Below are positions 1 through 7,432 of a stretch of 13,310 bases of DNA, piece by piece. Within the stretch, counting starts at the first letter, position 1. The number at the start of each line of letters is the position of its first letter. This DNA is from Desulfocapsa sp. (GTDB taxonomy: Bacteria > Desulfobacterota > Desulfobulbia > Desulfobulbales > Desulfocapsaceae). The notes beneath the pieces were generated by a model. That model was not told the origin of the DNA. It searched no databases and worked only from the letters and a program-made list of their open reading frames with translations. The stretch is from positions 1-13,310 of the forward strand of contig DAOVZA010000018.1 in assembly GCA_030635405.1 (NCBI GenBank), given 5' to 3'. Both the position numbers and the translations under genes were made by a program.

Positions 1-54
1 CACATAGAATTAAATATCGCCAATTGACTCGCTAAGAGCAGGAATCATTATTTG

Positions 55-83
55 TTTGCAAATTTTTTTAAAAACCCTATTAT
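55..83 (+). promoter_or_regulatory. Candidate sigma70-type promoter for the lysine-rich protein gene
   Basis: A -35-like TTTGCA (55-60) and a -10-like TATTAT (78-83) are separated by 17 bases, upstream of the gene starting at 157. A second possible pair, TTGACT (24-29) with CATTAT (46-51), lies further upstream. The region is very AT-rich, so such matches arise easily by chance. This is inference only. Confidence 0.3.
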
Positions 84-156
84 AAATATTAAGGATATAA
101 ACAATTTGGTTTCCCATGTAGGGAGAGTTACTATTAACTAATAATGGAGATCTATC

Positions 157-312
157 ATGGCTAAAAAGAAAGATAAGAAGAAAAAAGATAGCAAGAAAAA
201 AGACTCTAAGAAAAAATCATGTAAGAAGTCCTCATGCAAATCCAAGGCAAGCAAGAAGAAAAATAGTAAGAAAAAAGCGTCAAAAAAATCTTCAAAGAAA
301 AAGAAGAAATGA
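157..312 (+). CDS. Small lysine-rich basic protein (51 aa), histone H1-tail-like
   Basis: The reading frame gives 51 residues: 30 Lys, 11 Ser, 3 Asp, 3 Ala, 2 Cys (C22, C27), one Asn and the initiator Met. Lysine runs of two to five are broken by Ser, Asp or Ala, as in histone H1 C-terminal tails. It looks like a real gene because a GGAGA Shine-Dalgarno (146-150) sits 6 nt before the ATG, AAA and AAG codons are used about equally (16 and 14) rather than as a slipped A-tract, and a perfect intrinsic terminator follows 22 nt after the stop. There is no membrane segment or signal peptide. The charge suggests binding of DNA, RNA or another polyanion, which is inference from composition only. The two cysteines in a CKKSSCK context could be redox or metal sites. 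I recognise no specific family. The gene appears monocistronic. Confidence 0.72.
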   Translation: MAKKKDKKKKDSKKKDSKKKSCKKSSCKSKASKKKNSKKKASKKSSKKKKK

Positions 313-334
313 TTTAGCTTTTTTTTGATTGCAC

Positions 335-370
335 AGAGCCTTACAATGTTTTCATTGTAAGGCTCTTTTT
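335..370 (+). terminator. Intrinsic terminator after the lysine-rich gene
   Basis: A perfect 14-bp stem (335-348 with 353-366, AGAGCCTTACAATG and its complement) has a TTTT loop. The last stem T runs into TTTT at 367-370. It lies 22 nt after the stop codon at 312 and separates this gene from uvrC. Confidence 0.9.
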
Positions 371-448
371 ATTCCAGGATTATATTACCCGCTACTCCAG
401 TAACACCTCATTTCCAATATTTTAAATCTTCCGTAGTATTAGATAAGA

Positions 449-2266
449 ATGTTCCCCTTAGAAATCCTTACAACCATCCCAAAAACTCCAGGTGTTTATC
501 GAATGCTCGATAAACAATCACGGGTGCTGTATGTGGGTAAGGCAAAAAATCTCAAAAACAGACTCACATCTTATACTCGTTTTTCAGGTACTGATCATAA
601 TAAGACAACTGTTATGCTTTCTAAGGTAGTAACTGTTGATACCTTACTGACCGCAACAGAAAAGGAAGCGTTAATTCTTGAAGCATCCCTTATAAAAAAA
701 CATAAACCAAAATATAATATCATCCTTCGTGATGATAAGAATTACCCTCTTATAAAAGTTACTGTGCAGGATACCTGGCCACGTGTCCACATGACTCGAC
801 GTCGTAAAAAAGATGGAGCAAGTTACTTTGGCCCATACTCTTCAAGTTCTTCCATGTGGGCAACTCTTCGACTCCTTGCCAACCTCTTCCCCTTGCGTAA
901 ATGTAAGGGCAATAAGGTACGACCACGCAAACGGCCATGTCTAAATCTTCAAATGGGTAAATGCCTTGGGCCATGCGTTGGCCTGGCTGACTCTATAGAA
1001 TATCAGCAACAGGTTAAAAAAGTTCTAATGGTGCTTGAAGGGAAAAATAAAAAACTTATTACAGAGCTTCGCAGTGAAATGGAAAAAGCTTCTGAAAATC
1101 TCCTTTTTGAAAGAGCTGCAGAACTTCGTGATCAGATCAATGCTCTTTCTAAAACATTAGAAAAGCAAATTGTGGCATCATCTAGTTTAAAAAATCAGGA
1201 TATCTTCGGATACTGTCGTCAGGGAACATCCGTTGCAATTGCAATTTTATTTGTTCGGGAAGGGTTGATTACCGGAAGTAGGAATTTCTTTCTCAGTGAA
1301 CCAATGGAAACTGATACTGTTGTACTTTCTCAAGCCCTCAATCAGTTTTATGATACTAACAGTTCTCCTGCTAAAGAAATTCTTATCCCATTTGTTATAG
1401 AAGATATAGAAATTTTAATAGAAAAGTTTACAGATCTCTTAGGAAGCAATGTTAATCTTACCATCCCTCAACGTGGCGACAAGGTACTATTAATCGAGAT
1501 GGCTAATACTAATGCTGAGCATATCTTCGATGAAAGAGAGAAAAAGGAACGGTCTTGGCAAGGGCTCTCAGCCTCCATGGAAAAACTTCTTCATCTTGAG
1601 CATATTCCAAATCACATAGAGTGTCTGGATATTTCAAATACCAGTGGCAAACAGGCAGTGGGATCTCTAGTCTGTTTTAAAACTGGAGAACCAGCTAAAA
1701 ACTTATTCAGACATTATAAAATTAAATCTGTCGATGGACCCGATGATTATGCAATGATGGAAGAGGTGTTGCAAAGACGTTTCAAAAGAGGGCTTGAAGA
1801 AAACGATCTACCTGACCTCTTTGTTGTTGATGGAGGTCGAGGTCAATTAGGAATAGCTCTACGAGTTGCAGATGAATTCGGAATACGCCATGATCTTGAT
1901 TGGATTGGTATTGCCAAAGAAAAGCAATCAGAAGGGGAAAAGTTATATAAGCCTGGAAGAAAAAACCCCATTTTACTTAAAACTCACAACCCTGTACTGC
2001 TCTATCTTATGAGAATTCGAGACGAATCACATCGTTTTGGCGTAACCTTCCATAGAAGACTTCGGGCGAAGGTCTCCATTGCCTCCCCTCTTGATAACAT
2101 CCCAGGGGTTGGGCCTGATCGTAAAAGGAAATTACTCAAACAGATAGGAAGTATTACACGAATAAAAAAGGCCTCTTTACAGGAACTTTCAGATGTTAAA
2201 GGTATAGGAAAAGAAACCGCACTTACTATCTTTAATCATTTTCATAAAAAAGACAAAAACAGATAA
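449..2266 (+). CDS. uvrC: UvrABC system protein C (excinuclease subunit, 605 aa)
   Basis: UvrC makes the 3' and 5' incisions around UvrB-marked DNA lesions in nucleotide excision repair. The domain order is complete and the length is typical. An N-terminal GIY-YIG nuclease (about 12-95) has GVYRM at 15-19 and YVGKAKNL at 28-35. Four cysteines, C152, C164, C172 and C176, match the spacing of the [4Fe-4S] ligands reported for E. coli UvrC. A UVR/UvrB-binding helical pair lies at about 211-241 (FERAAELRDQI). The RNase H-like endonuclease spans about 380-540, with D394 in the ECLDISN motif, the PDD at 431-433, D461 in VVDGG and H528 as likely catalytic residues. Two helix-hairpin-helix motifs end the protein (IPGVG 551-555, VKGIG 583-587). 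The ATG at 449 lacks a strong Shine-Dalgarno but fits the family N-terminus. The next gene starts 5 nt after the stop, which suggests cotranscription. Confidence 0.97.
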   Translation: MFPLEILTTIPKTPGVYRMLDKQSRVLYVGKAKNLKNRLTSYTRFSGTDHNKTTVMLSKVVTVDTLLTATEKEALILEASLIKKHKPKYNIILRDDKNYPLIKVTVQDTWPRVHMTRRRKKDGASYFGPYSSSSSMWATLRLLANLFPLRKCKGNKVRPRKRPCLNLQMGKCLGPCVGLADSIEYQQQVKKVLMVLEGKNKKLITELRSEMEKASENLLFERAAELRDQINALSKTLEKQIVASSSLKNQDIFGYCRQGTSVAIAILFVREGLITGSRNFFLSEPMETDTVVLSQALNQFYDTNSSPAKEILIPFVIEDIEILIEKFTDLLGSNVNLTIPQRGDKVLLIEMANTNAEHIFDEREKKERSWQGLSASMEKLLHLEHIPNHIECLDISNTSGKQAVGSLVCFKTGEPAKNLFRHYKIKSVDGPDDYAMMEEVLQRRFKRGLEENDLPDLFVVDGGRGQLGIALRVADEFGIRHDLDWIGIAKEKQSEGEKLYKPGRKNPILLKTHNPVLLYLMRIRDESHRFGVTFHRRLRAKVSIASPLDNIPGVGPDRKRKLLKQIGSITRIKKASLQELSDVKGIGKETALTIFNHFHKKDKNR

Positions 2267-2271
2267 CCGTT

Positions 2272-2472
2272 ATGACAGAAGAAGAATTAATCGCACGAAT
2301 GAAGCCTGGCTGTATCTGCAAAGGAATAAAGTTACATAAGATTATAACAGCGATCGAAAACGGAGCGACCACCTTTGATGAAATCGCCAGAGAAACTGGC
2401 ATTGGTGGTGGATCTTGTAATTCTAAGCGATGCGGGGAAAAAGTTTCTACTTTGTTAAATAAAATAGAATAA
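2272..2472 (+). CDS. BFD-like [2Fe-2S]-binding domain protein (66 aa)
   Basis: This small cytoplasmic protein resembles the bacterioferritin-associated ferredoxin (BFD-like, Fer2_BFD) domain. It has a CIC pair (C14, C16) near the N-terminus, a helical middle with the TTFDEIARETGIGGG pattern typical of the fold, and a second Cys pair at C49 and C54. In the family these four cysteines ligate a [2Fe-2S] cluster. The second pair is spaced CX4C rather than the usual CX2C, so the binding loop is longer than standard. It starts 5 nt after uvrC and is probably cotranscribed with it. No Shine-Dalgarno is obvious, so translational coupling to uvrC is plausible. Stand-alone BFD-like proteins serve in electron transfer or iron-sulfur delivery. 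A link to the predicted UvrC cluster is only a guess from position. Confidence 0.8.
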   Translation: MTEEELIARMKPGCICKGIKLHKIITAIENGATTFDEIARETGIGGGSCNSKRCGEKVSTLLNKIE

Positions 2473-2624
2473 TCTGGTAATTCAACATTATTTGCCTATA
2501 CTTTAGATGTTGGAAAAAAATCGCCTTGAATTAAATGAGAAAGTACATATTTTTCAATCCAGTAAAATTGAATAATAAAACAGAACAACATACAACCTTG
2601 CCACACAACCTACAGTAATCACCT

Positions 2625-3563
2625 ATGAAATTTTCAGAAGAACCACTTTTAATATTTGACGGAGCCTGCGGAACCACACTTCAAACCATGGAGATTGATT
2701 CGGCGGTATGGGATGGACTTGACGGCTGCAATGAATACCTTAACATTTCAGATCCCGACACAATCATTGATCTACACCGGCGCTTCTTACAAGCAGGAGC
2801 AATGGTTATTGAAACAAACACCTTTGGATCCACATCGGTGGTGCTTTCTGAATATGGCCTTGAAAATCGTGTTAAAGAACTGAATAAAGCAGCTGTTGCC
2901 AATGCAAAAAAAGCCATTGCAGAGTTTTCAACTCCTGATCAACCTCGTTACGTTATAGGCTCCATTGGGCCCACAACCAAACTGCCTATACTGGGTCATA
3001 TTTCTCCCGAGGATCTCACGCAAACCGTCATTGAACAGCTCGATGCTTTGCTCGATTCAGGCGTTGACGCGCTGATTGTTGAAACATGCCAGGATCTTCT
3101 TCAAATCAAAACGTCACTCATTGCCTGCTTTGATCTTCTTGAAAAAACTGGTGTTGATATTCCCGTGCTGGCATCAGTAACTTTTGAGCAACAGGGAACC
3201 ATGCTGGTAGGTACTGACATAGCCGCTGTTTGTGCTACGATTGCTCCCTTTCCAGTGTTTTCTCTTGGTCTAAACTGTGCCACAGGTCCAACTGATATGG
3301 AACCTCACATTGATTACTTGAGTAATAACTGGAAGAAACGAATCTCCTGTATTCCTAATCAGGGAATGCCTGAAGTTGTTGATGGCAAAACTCACTATCC
3401 ACTGACGCCTGAGGCCTATGGTAAGCATATGCATGATTTTGTAACCAAAAAAGGAGTTTCTATAGTCGGTGGATGCTGTGGTACATCTCCTGCTCATATC
3501 AAAGCGCTAGTGAACGCCTTACAAGGTGCAGTTCCAGCAGATCGCAGTGAGGTGTTGAAATGA
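2625..3563 (+). CDS. Homocysteine S-methyltransferase module of a split methionine synthase (312 aa)
   Basis: This is the zinc-dependent homocysteine-activating module found at the N-terminus of MetH, here encoded as a separate protein. The TIM-barrel signatures are FDGACGTTLQ (11-20), ETNTFGST (63-70), IGSIGPT (111-117), VETCQD (152-157) and GLNCATGP (215-222). The zinc ligands are predicted to be C218 and the CC pair at 284-285 (GGCCGTSP), matching the three Cys of the family. The module normally passes homocysteine to methylcobalamin on a B12 domain, and this protein has none. Its stop codon overlaps the next start by 4 nt (ATGA at 3560-3563), and that gene carries the missing folate, B12 and reactivation domains. 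The two therefore very likely form one enzyme from a translationally coupled pair. The 152-nt upstream gap contains no riboswitch that I can recognise. Confidence 0.93.
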   Translation: MKFSEEPLLIFDGACGTTLQTMEIDSAVWDGLDGCNEYLNISDPDTIIDLHRRFLQAGAMVIETNTFGSTSVVLSEYGLENRVKELNKAAVANAKKAIAEFSTPDQPRYVIGSIGPTTKLPILGHISPEDLTQTVIEQLDALLDSGVDALIVETCQDLLQIKTSLIACFDLLEKTGVDIPVLASVTFEQQGTMLVGTDIAAVCATIAPFPVFSLGLNCATGPTDMEPHIDYLSNNWKKRISCIPNQGMPEVVDGKTHYPLTPEAYGKHMHDFVTKKGVSIVGGCCGTSPAHIKALVNALQGAVPADRSEVLK

Positions 3564-5986
3564 AAAAACAAATTAGTAATACCAAGCTTAATCAAGTAGC
3601 CAGCCTTTATCAGGCCATTGATATAAAGCAACACCCTGCCCCATTAATTATTGGGGAACGTTCAAACCCAACAGGGTCTAAAAAGTTTCGTGAATTACTC
3701 ATTGCCGATGACTATGAGGGATGTCTGCAAGTAGGAGTCTCTCAGGAACGTCTTGGTGCGCACGTCGTTGACTTAAGTGCTGCCTGGGCTGGACGCGATG
3801 AAGAAAAAGATCTTGTAACACTTGTTCAGATGTATGGTCGTACTCTCAAAGCACCACTTATGATTGACTCGACCTCTCCAGCAGTTATCGCAAAGGGCCT
3901 TGCCGCATACCCAGGAAGAGCGATTGTTAACTCCATAAACCTTGAAGATGGTGGGAAAAACCTTGATACCATCTGTGCTTCCGTTAAAAAATACGGGGCC
4001 TGTGTGACGGCTCTCACAATTGACGAAGACGGTATGGCCATGGACTGTGATTCTAAATTTCAAATTGCAGAACGTATATACAAGCTTGTTACTGAAAAAC
4101 ATGGGATTAGCGCAGATTCTCTTTTCTTTGATCCCCTTACTTTCACCGTTGGCTCTGGTGATGAAAAACTAAGAGATGCTGCTGTTCAGGTGCTCGATGC
4201 AATCAGGCGCATAAAAGCTGAGCTGCCTGAATGCCACACTATATTAGGGCTTTCAAATATTTCTTTTGGACTTCCAGTACCTGCTAGAAAAGTGCTCAAT
4301 GCTGTTTTTCTTCATGAAGCTGTTGAAGCCGGTCTTGATGCTGTCATAATTGATCCCACTAACTGCATAAGCCTTGACTCCATCGATAAGGACGCTGTGG
4401 CACTTGCTCTTGATCTGCTTTACGATAAGACTTCAGTCAATGAACAGCCACTCATGGCCTACATTCAATACTTTGAAGATCACGATATTGAAACAGACAC
4501 TGAAGAAAGCAAAGACGCAACTCCTGAAGAGATGATCAGGGATCGTATAATGCTAGGTAATCAGCAGGATTTACCTGATATTCTTCGTATGCTTCTTGAT
4601 CGTTACTCTGCCCTTGAAATTGTGAATCAGCATCTGGTTTCTGCTATGCGTGAAGTGGGTGTACTGTTCGGCTCAGGCGAAATGCTTCTCCCCTTCGTAC
4701 TCCAATCAGCTGAAGTAATGCGCCAATCAGTGGATATTTTAGAACCATTCATGGACAAAAATGACAAGTCTGATGCTCCATGTATTCTTCTTGCCACTGT
4801 TCAGGGGGATGTTCATGATATCGGAAAAAACCTCGTAAATATTATCCTTAGTAATAATGGCTACAAAGTTATCGATCTTGGCATAAAAATAAGTGCGGAA
4901 GCTATCATCGAAGCAGTCAAAAACAATCCTGAAATCGACATAATCTGTCTCAGCGGGCTTCTTGTTAAATCGGCTATGATAATGCAGGAAAGTATGGCTA
5001 AGTATAAAGCTGCAAACCTGCAAAAACCGATACTTCTTGGCGGAGCAGCATTAACTCGTAAATTTGTCGCAATGGATTGTGCTCCTCTTTACGATGCACC
5101 AGTTATCTATTGCCGTGATGCCTTCTCAGGATTAAAAGCCATCCAGGATTTTGAAAAAGGAATACTCGAGTCAAGTAGTTGGGAAGAAACTAAAAAGAAC
5201 AAATCCACAACTCAAAGTAAAAAGAGGCCTCCTGCAGAAACTCTCAGTAGCGTTCCCAAACCACCATTTACTGGAATAAAAACAATTGAAGCAGAACCTG
5301 AAGACTTTATGTCACTTATGAACGAACAGATCCTCTTTCGTGGACGTTGGGGCTATAAACGCGGCAAACTTGATGAAGTAGAATACCAGAAATTATTGGA
5401 TGACACCGTTCTTCCTGAATTCAATTCTCTTCGAAAAAGAGTTCTTTCGGAAAACCTGTTGGAACCTAAAATTCGATATGGCTGGTTTCCCTGCAGGCGT
5501 AGTTCTGAAAGTCTGATTGTTACAAATGATAATACAGACTATGAATTTCCTTTGCCCAGACAGACACGGGAGCCTAATAAAAGTCTTGTGGATTTTTTCA
5601 GAAATAAAGAACAGGGATCTGACATAATAGGCTTTTTTGTGGTTACTATTGGTGACAAAGTGGCTTCAATATGCAAAGAATTATATGAACAGAATAAGTA
5701 TCACGAATATTTACTGCTCCATGGATTTGGAGTAGAAGCAGCTGAAGCAATGGCACAGTACACTCATAATTTCATGCGTAAAGAACTCTCCATTAAAGCT
5801 ACAGGAGAACGCTATAGTTTTGGCTATTCAGCCTGCCCTGATCTTGACCTTCAAGGCCCACTTTTTGATATACTTCAGGCAAATGAAATTGGAGTTACCC
5901 TTAGTTCATCCATGGAAATGGTCCCTGAGTTAAGTGTTTCAGCAATGGTTGTTCATCACCCGCAAGCTCATTATTTTGCAGTTTAA
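3560..5986 (+). CDS. metH: Cobalamin-dependent methionine synthase, folate/B12/AdoMet-reactivation part (808 aa)
   Basis: Together with the preceding gene product this transfers the methyl group of 5-methyltetrahydrofolate via cobalamin to homocysteine. The order of domains is that of MetH without its N-terminal module. The pterin-binding domain (about 28-290) opens with IIGERSNPTGSKKF. The helical B12 cap is at about 325-405. The B12 Rossmann domain (about 406-535) carries DVHDIGKN (417-424), in which H419 is the lower-axial cobalt ligand, followed by LSGLLVKSA (464-472). A Lys/Ser/Pro-rich linker spans about 536-570. The AdoMet-dependent reactivation domain (about 580-808) contains RGRWGYKRG, YGWFPC, a HGF helix region near 721, the RYSFGYSACPD motif (751-761) and the terminal HPQAHYFAV. 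With this domain the enzyme should need a flavodoxin-type reductant plus AdoMet for rescue. The start overlaps the upstream stop by 4 nt, and a terminator follows. Confidence 0.95.
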   Translation: MKKQISNTKLNQVASLYQAIDIKQHPAPLIIGERSNPTGSKKFRELLIADDYEGCLQVGVSQERLGAHVVDLSAAWAGRDEEKDLVTLVQMYGRTLKAPLMIDSTSPAVIAKGLAAYPGRAIVNSINLEDGGKNLDTICASVKKYGACVTALTIDEDGMAMDCDSKFQIAERIYKLVTEKHGISADSLFFDPLTFTVGSGDEKLRDAAVQVLDAIRRIKAELPECHTILGLSNISFGLPVPARKVLNAVFLHEAVEAGLDAVIIDPTNCISLDSIDKDAVALALDLLYDKTSVNEQPLMAYIQYFEDHDIETDTEESKDATPEEMIRDRIMLGNQQDLPDILRMLLDRYSALEIVNQHLVSAMREVGVLFGSGEMLLPFVLQSAEVMRQSVDILEPFMDKNDKSDAPCILLATVQGDVHDIGKNLVNIILSNNGYKVIDLGIKISAEAIIEAVKNNPEIDIICLSGLLVKSAMIMQESMAKYKAANLQKPILLGGAALTRKFVAMDCAPLYDAPVIYCRDAFSGLKAIQDFEKGILESSSWEETKKNKSTTQSKKRPPAETLSSVPKPPFTGIKTIEAEPEDFMSLMNEQILFRGRWGYKRGKLDEVEYQKLLDDTVLPEFNSLRKRVLSENLLEPKIRYGWFPCRRSSESLIVTNDNTDYEFPLPRQTREPNKSLVDFFRNKEQGSDIIGFFVVTIGDKVASICKELYEQNKYHEYLLLHGFGVEAAEAMAQYTHNFMRKELSIKATGERYSFGYSACPDLDLQGPLFDILQANEIGVTLSSSMEMVPELSVSAMVVHHPQAHYFAV

Positions 5987-6010
5987 ATTCCAGCTTTAAC
6001 TCCCACAAAT

Positions 6011-6057
6011 AAAAAACCCTGTCAGGAGTTCTTAACCTGACAGGGTTTAAATTTTTT
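6011..6057. terminator. Bidirectional intrinsic terminator between convergent metH and nuclease genes
   Basis: A perfect 13-bp stem (6014-6026 with 6036-6048, centred on ACCCTGTCAGG) has a 9-nt loop. On the + strand it is followed by a T-run at 6052-6057. On the - strand it runs into the complement of the A-tract at 6011-6016, so it can serve both converging genes. It lies 25 nt after the metH stop, and its + strand T-run overlaps the nuclease stop codon at 6056-6058. Confidence 0.9.
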
Positions 6058-6583
6058 AATTGGTACGCTTTCGCCTTTTCCACACCCACGGAGGAACAGG
6101 GGATTTATCGTACCACAATCCAATTCGCTCAGTTTGTGCCTTTTTTTCATAACCGTACCATTTGTCACAGATTGGTTTCTTGCAATAATAGATATGTACC
6201 CAGGCCAAACCTTTTTTGAGTAGTTCTTCATTTACACTTCTCTTATCAGAAAGAGTAACTATCGCCACCATCCGTCCATAATCATCCCAATCCATGATTT
6301 GCAAAGATACCTGTTTGCCGGCAACTAGACTTGATGTGAATTTTTTAGCAACCTTTGAAAATGGCTGATGATATTCAGGAGTATCAATCCCCCATAATCG
6401 TACTTTGATACTTTCAGACTTATATTTTACACGAATAGTATCACCATCTATTATTTTTTCCACCATAGCAGTTCCTGAATTAAATGAACTGGCAGACGAG
6501 ATATCACAAAGAACCAGAAGACAAAGAAGTCCTACAAAAGAAACAAATCCATGAGATAATAACCTTGGACAGATTAGTCGCAT
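6056..6583 (-). CDS. Exported staphylococcal nuclease-like (thermonuclease/SNase-fold) protein (175 aa)
   Basis: Residues 38-160 form a staphylococcal nuclease homologue domain. The key residues are retained: DGDT (46-49) for calcium, R62 and E70 in VRLWGIDTPE, and R104 in DDYGR. These correspond to catalytic R35, E43 and R87 and calcium ligands D21 and D40 of the S. aureus enzyme, so an active Ca2+-dependent DNA/RNA nuclease is expected. The N-terminus has basic residues and a hydrophobic stretch (about 12-26) ending in ISSASS, a Sec signal peptide with likely signal peptidase I cleavage near residue 31-33. The LVLC sequence is a poor lipobox. I chose the ATG at 6583 because AAGGTGG lies 8 nt upstream. 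An in-frame GTG at 6595 would add four residues but falls inside that Shine-Dalgarno. C134 and C139 could form a disulfide after export. The gene appears to stand alone. Confidence 0.9.
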   Translation of the reverse strand: MRLICPRLLSHGFVSFVGLLCLLVLCDISSASSFNSGTAMVEKIIDGDTIRVKYKSESIKVRLWGIDTPEYHQPFSKVAKKFTSSLVAGKQVSLQIMDWDDYGRMVAIVTLSDKRSVNEELLKKGLAWVHIYYCKKPICDKWYGYEKKAQTERIGLWYDKSPVPPWVWKRRKRTN

Positions 6584-6591
6584 ACTGCATT

Positions 6592-6598
6592 CCACCTT
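6592..6598 (-). promoter_or_regulatory. Ribosome binding site deciding the nuclease start
   Basis: AAGGTGG on the minus strand lies 8 nt before the ATG at 6583. It overlaps the alternative GTG at 6595, which makes that upstream start unlikely. Confidence 0.6.
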
Positions 6599-6791
6599 AT
6601 TTTTTTCGTGTATTCAGCATGTTAAAAGATAAAACATTGACTTTTTGACGTTTATTAAACATACTCAAACTCAACAAGAGCATTTTTAAACTGAAACGAT
6701 TGGCATTTATAGTAAACAATCAACTTTAAAACACATCTTGTACCCCCTTAATTTCTTTAAGAAAAGAATAAAAAGCTCCTTGTTATTTTTT

Positions 6792-6820
6792 CTTCTCTTA
6801 TGATAGGATTATAAAAGAAG
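6792..6820. promoter_or_regulatory. Interrupted palindrome, candidate operator upstream of the CNB-domain gene
   Basis: CTTCTCTTAT (6792-6801) and ATAAAAGAAG (6811-6820) are inverted repeats matching at 9 of 10 positions around a 9-nt spacer. They lie in the 297-nt divergent gap between the nuclease and CNB-protein genes, about 11 nt upstream of a TATAAT. It cannot be a read-out terminator because no gene is transcribed toward it. An activator or repressor site is therefore an inference. The remainder of the gap shows only AT-rich sequence. Confidence 0.35.
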
Positions 6821-6831
6821 GCATTCTGTTG

Positions 6832-6837
6832 TATAAT
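6832..6837 (+). promoter_or_regulatory. Candidate -10 box for the CNB-protein/NtrC-like pair
   Basis: An exact TATAAT lies 43 nt upstream of the ATG at 6881. The best -35 at 17-nt spacing (TTATAA, 6809-6814) is weak and lies inside the palindrome at 6792-6820. That would suit an activator-dependent or operator-controlled promoter. Confidence 0.35.
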
Positions 6838-6880
6838 TTAGCACTGTTGAGCAGTATTTTATTCAATTATCATTAATTTT

Positions 6881-7369
6881 ATGACCCCCAACGAAAACAA
6901 ACTTACAGATTCTGAAGAAGAAACAAGAGATTTCCTCCTCAGTCTTTCACTTTTTGACAGCTTTGATGTTAATGAAATTTCATTGCTTGCCCAGCATATG
7001 AGTTATATCAGCCTGCAACGAGGTGAATTTCTCTTTGTTGAGGGTGATAAGGGCGATTTTATGGGATTTGTTGTTCAAGGTGTACTTGAAGTATTAAAAA
7101 AATCAGCCATAGGTGAAAATGTTATTATTGCTCGTCTTGCCAAGGGGAGTTCCATCGGCGAAATGGGTCTAATAGACAAATCTCCCAGATCTGCGACGGT
7201 TATTTCAAGACAGCCAACAACCATGATAACGCTGACCAGTAAGGGATTTGATCAACTTACTGAAAAATCTCCCTTGACTGGTATCAAAGTCATTCAAAAA
7301 GTAGCAAGACTACTAAGTCTCAATATGCGAAGGACATCCAGCAGACTTGCTGACCTCTTAAACAATTAA
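6881..7369 (+). CDS. Stand-alone cyclic-nucleotide-binding-domain protein (162 aa)
   Basis: Residues about 24-140 form a Crp/PKA-type cNMP-binding beta-roll. GEFLFVEGDKGDFMGFVVQG fits strands 2-4, and the phosphate-binding cassette is GEMGLIDKSPRSATV (93-107), with E94 and R103 at the positions that contact the ribose and phosphate in cAMP-binding members. Binding of cAMP or a similar nucleotide is thus plausible but unproven. There is no helix-turn-helix or other output domain. The C-terminal 25 residues form only a helix (about 134-160). The protein would have to act by protein-protein contact. The NtrC-like regulator starts 63 nt downstream on the same strand, so the pair may be cotranscribed and functionally linked. 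The ATG at 6881 has no clear Shine-Dalgarno. There is no signal peptide, so it is cytoplasmic. Confidence 0.85.
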   Translation: MTPNENKLTDSEEETRDFLLSLSLFDSFDVNEISLLAQHMSYISLQRGEFLFVEGDKGDFMGFVVQGVLEVLKKSAIGENVIIARLAKGSSIGEMGLIDKSPRSATVISRQPTTMITLTSKGFDQLTEKSPLTGIKVIQKVARLLSLNMRRTSSRLADLLNN

Positions 7370-7432
7370 CCATCATTAATGCCCACTGGCTGATATGTAC
7401 AAAGAATTAAATGATTATTGAATACTGATATT

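Noticed and set aside
2553..2572. TTCAAT / ATTGAA inverted repeat in the gap before the homocysteine methyltransferase gene, considered as terminator or riboswitch
   Set aside because: The stem is only 6 AT-rich base pairs with no T-run after it, and nothing resembles a SAM or cobalamin riboswitch core in the 152-nt gap.
6551..6583. Lipoprotein signal for the nuclease (LVLC)
   Set aside because: The residue before the Cys is Leu rather than Gly, Ala or Ser, and a better signal peptidase I site follows at SSASS.
6584..6595. GTG start at 6595 for the nuclease
   Set aside because: The GTG is within the AAGGTGG ribosome binding site that serves the ATG at 6583, and the extra MECS does not improve the signal peptide.
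7418..7432. TTG start at 7418 for the NtrC-like regulator
   Set aside because: There is no Shine-Dalgarno for it, and the receiver fold begins after the ATG at 7433. It is kept only as a possible alternative.
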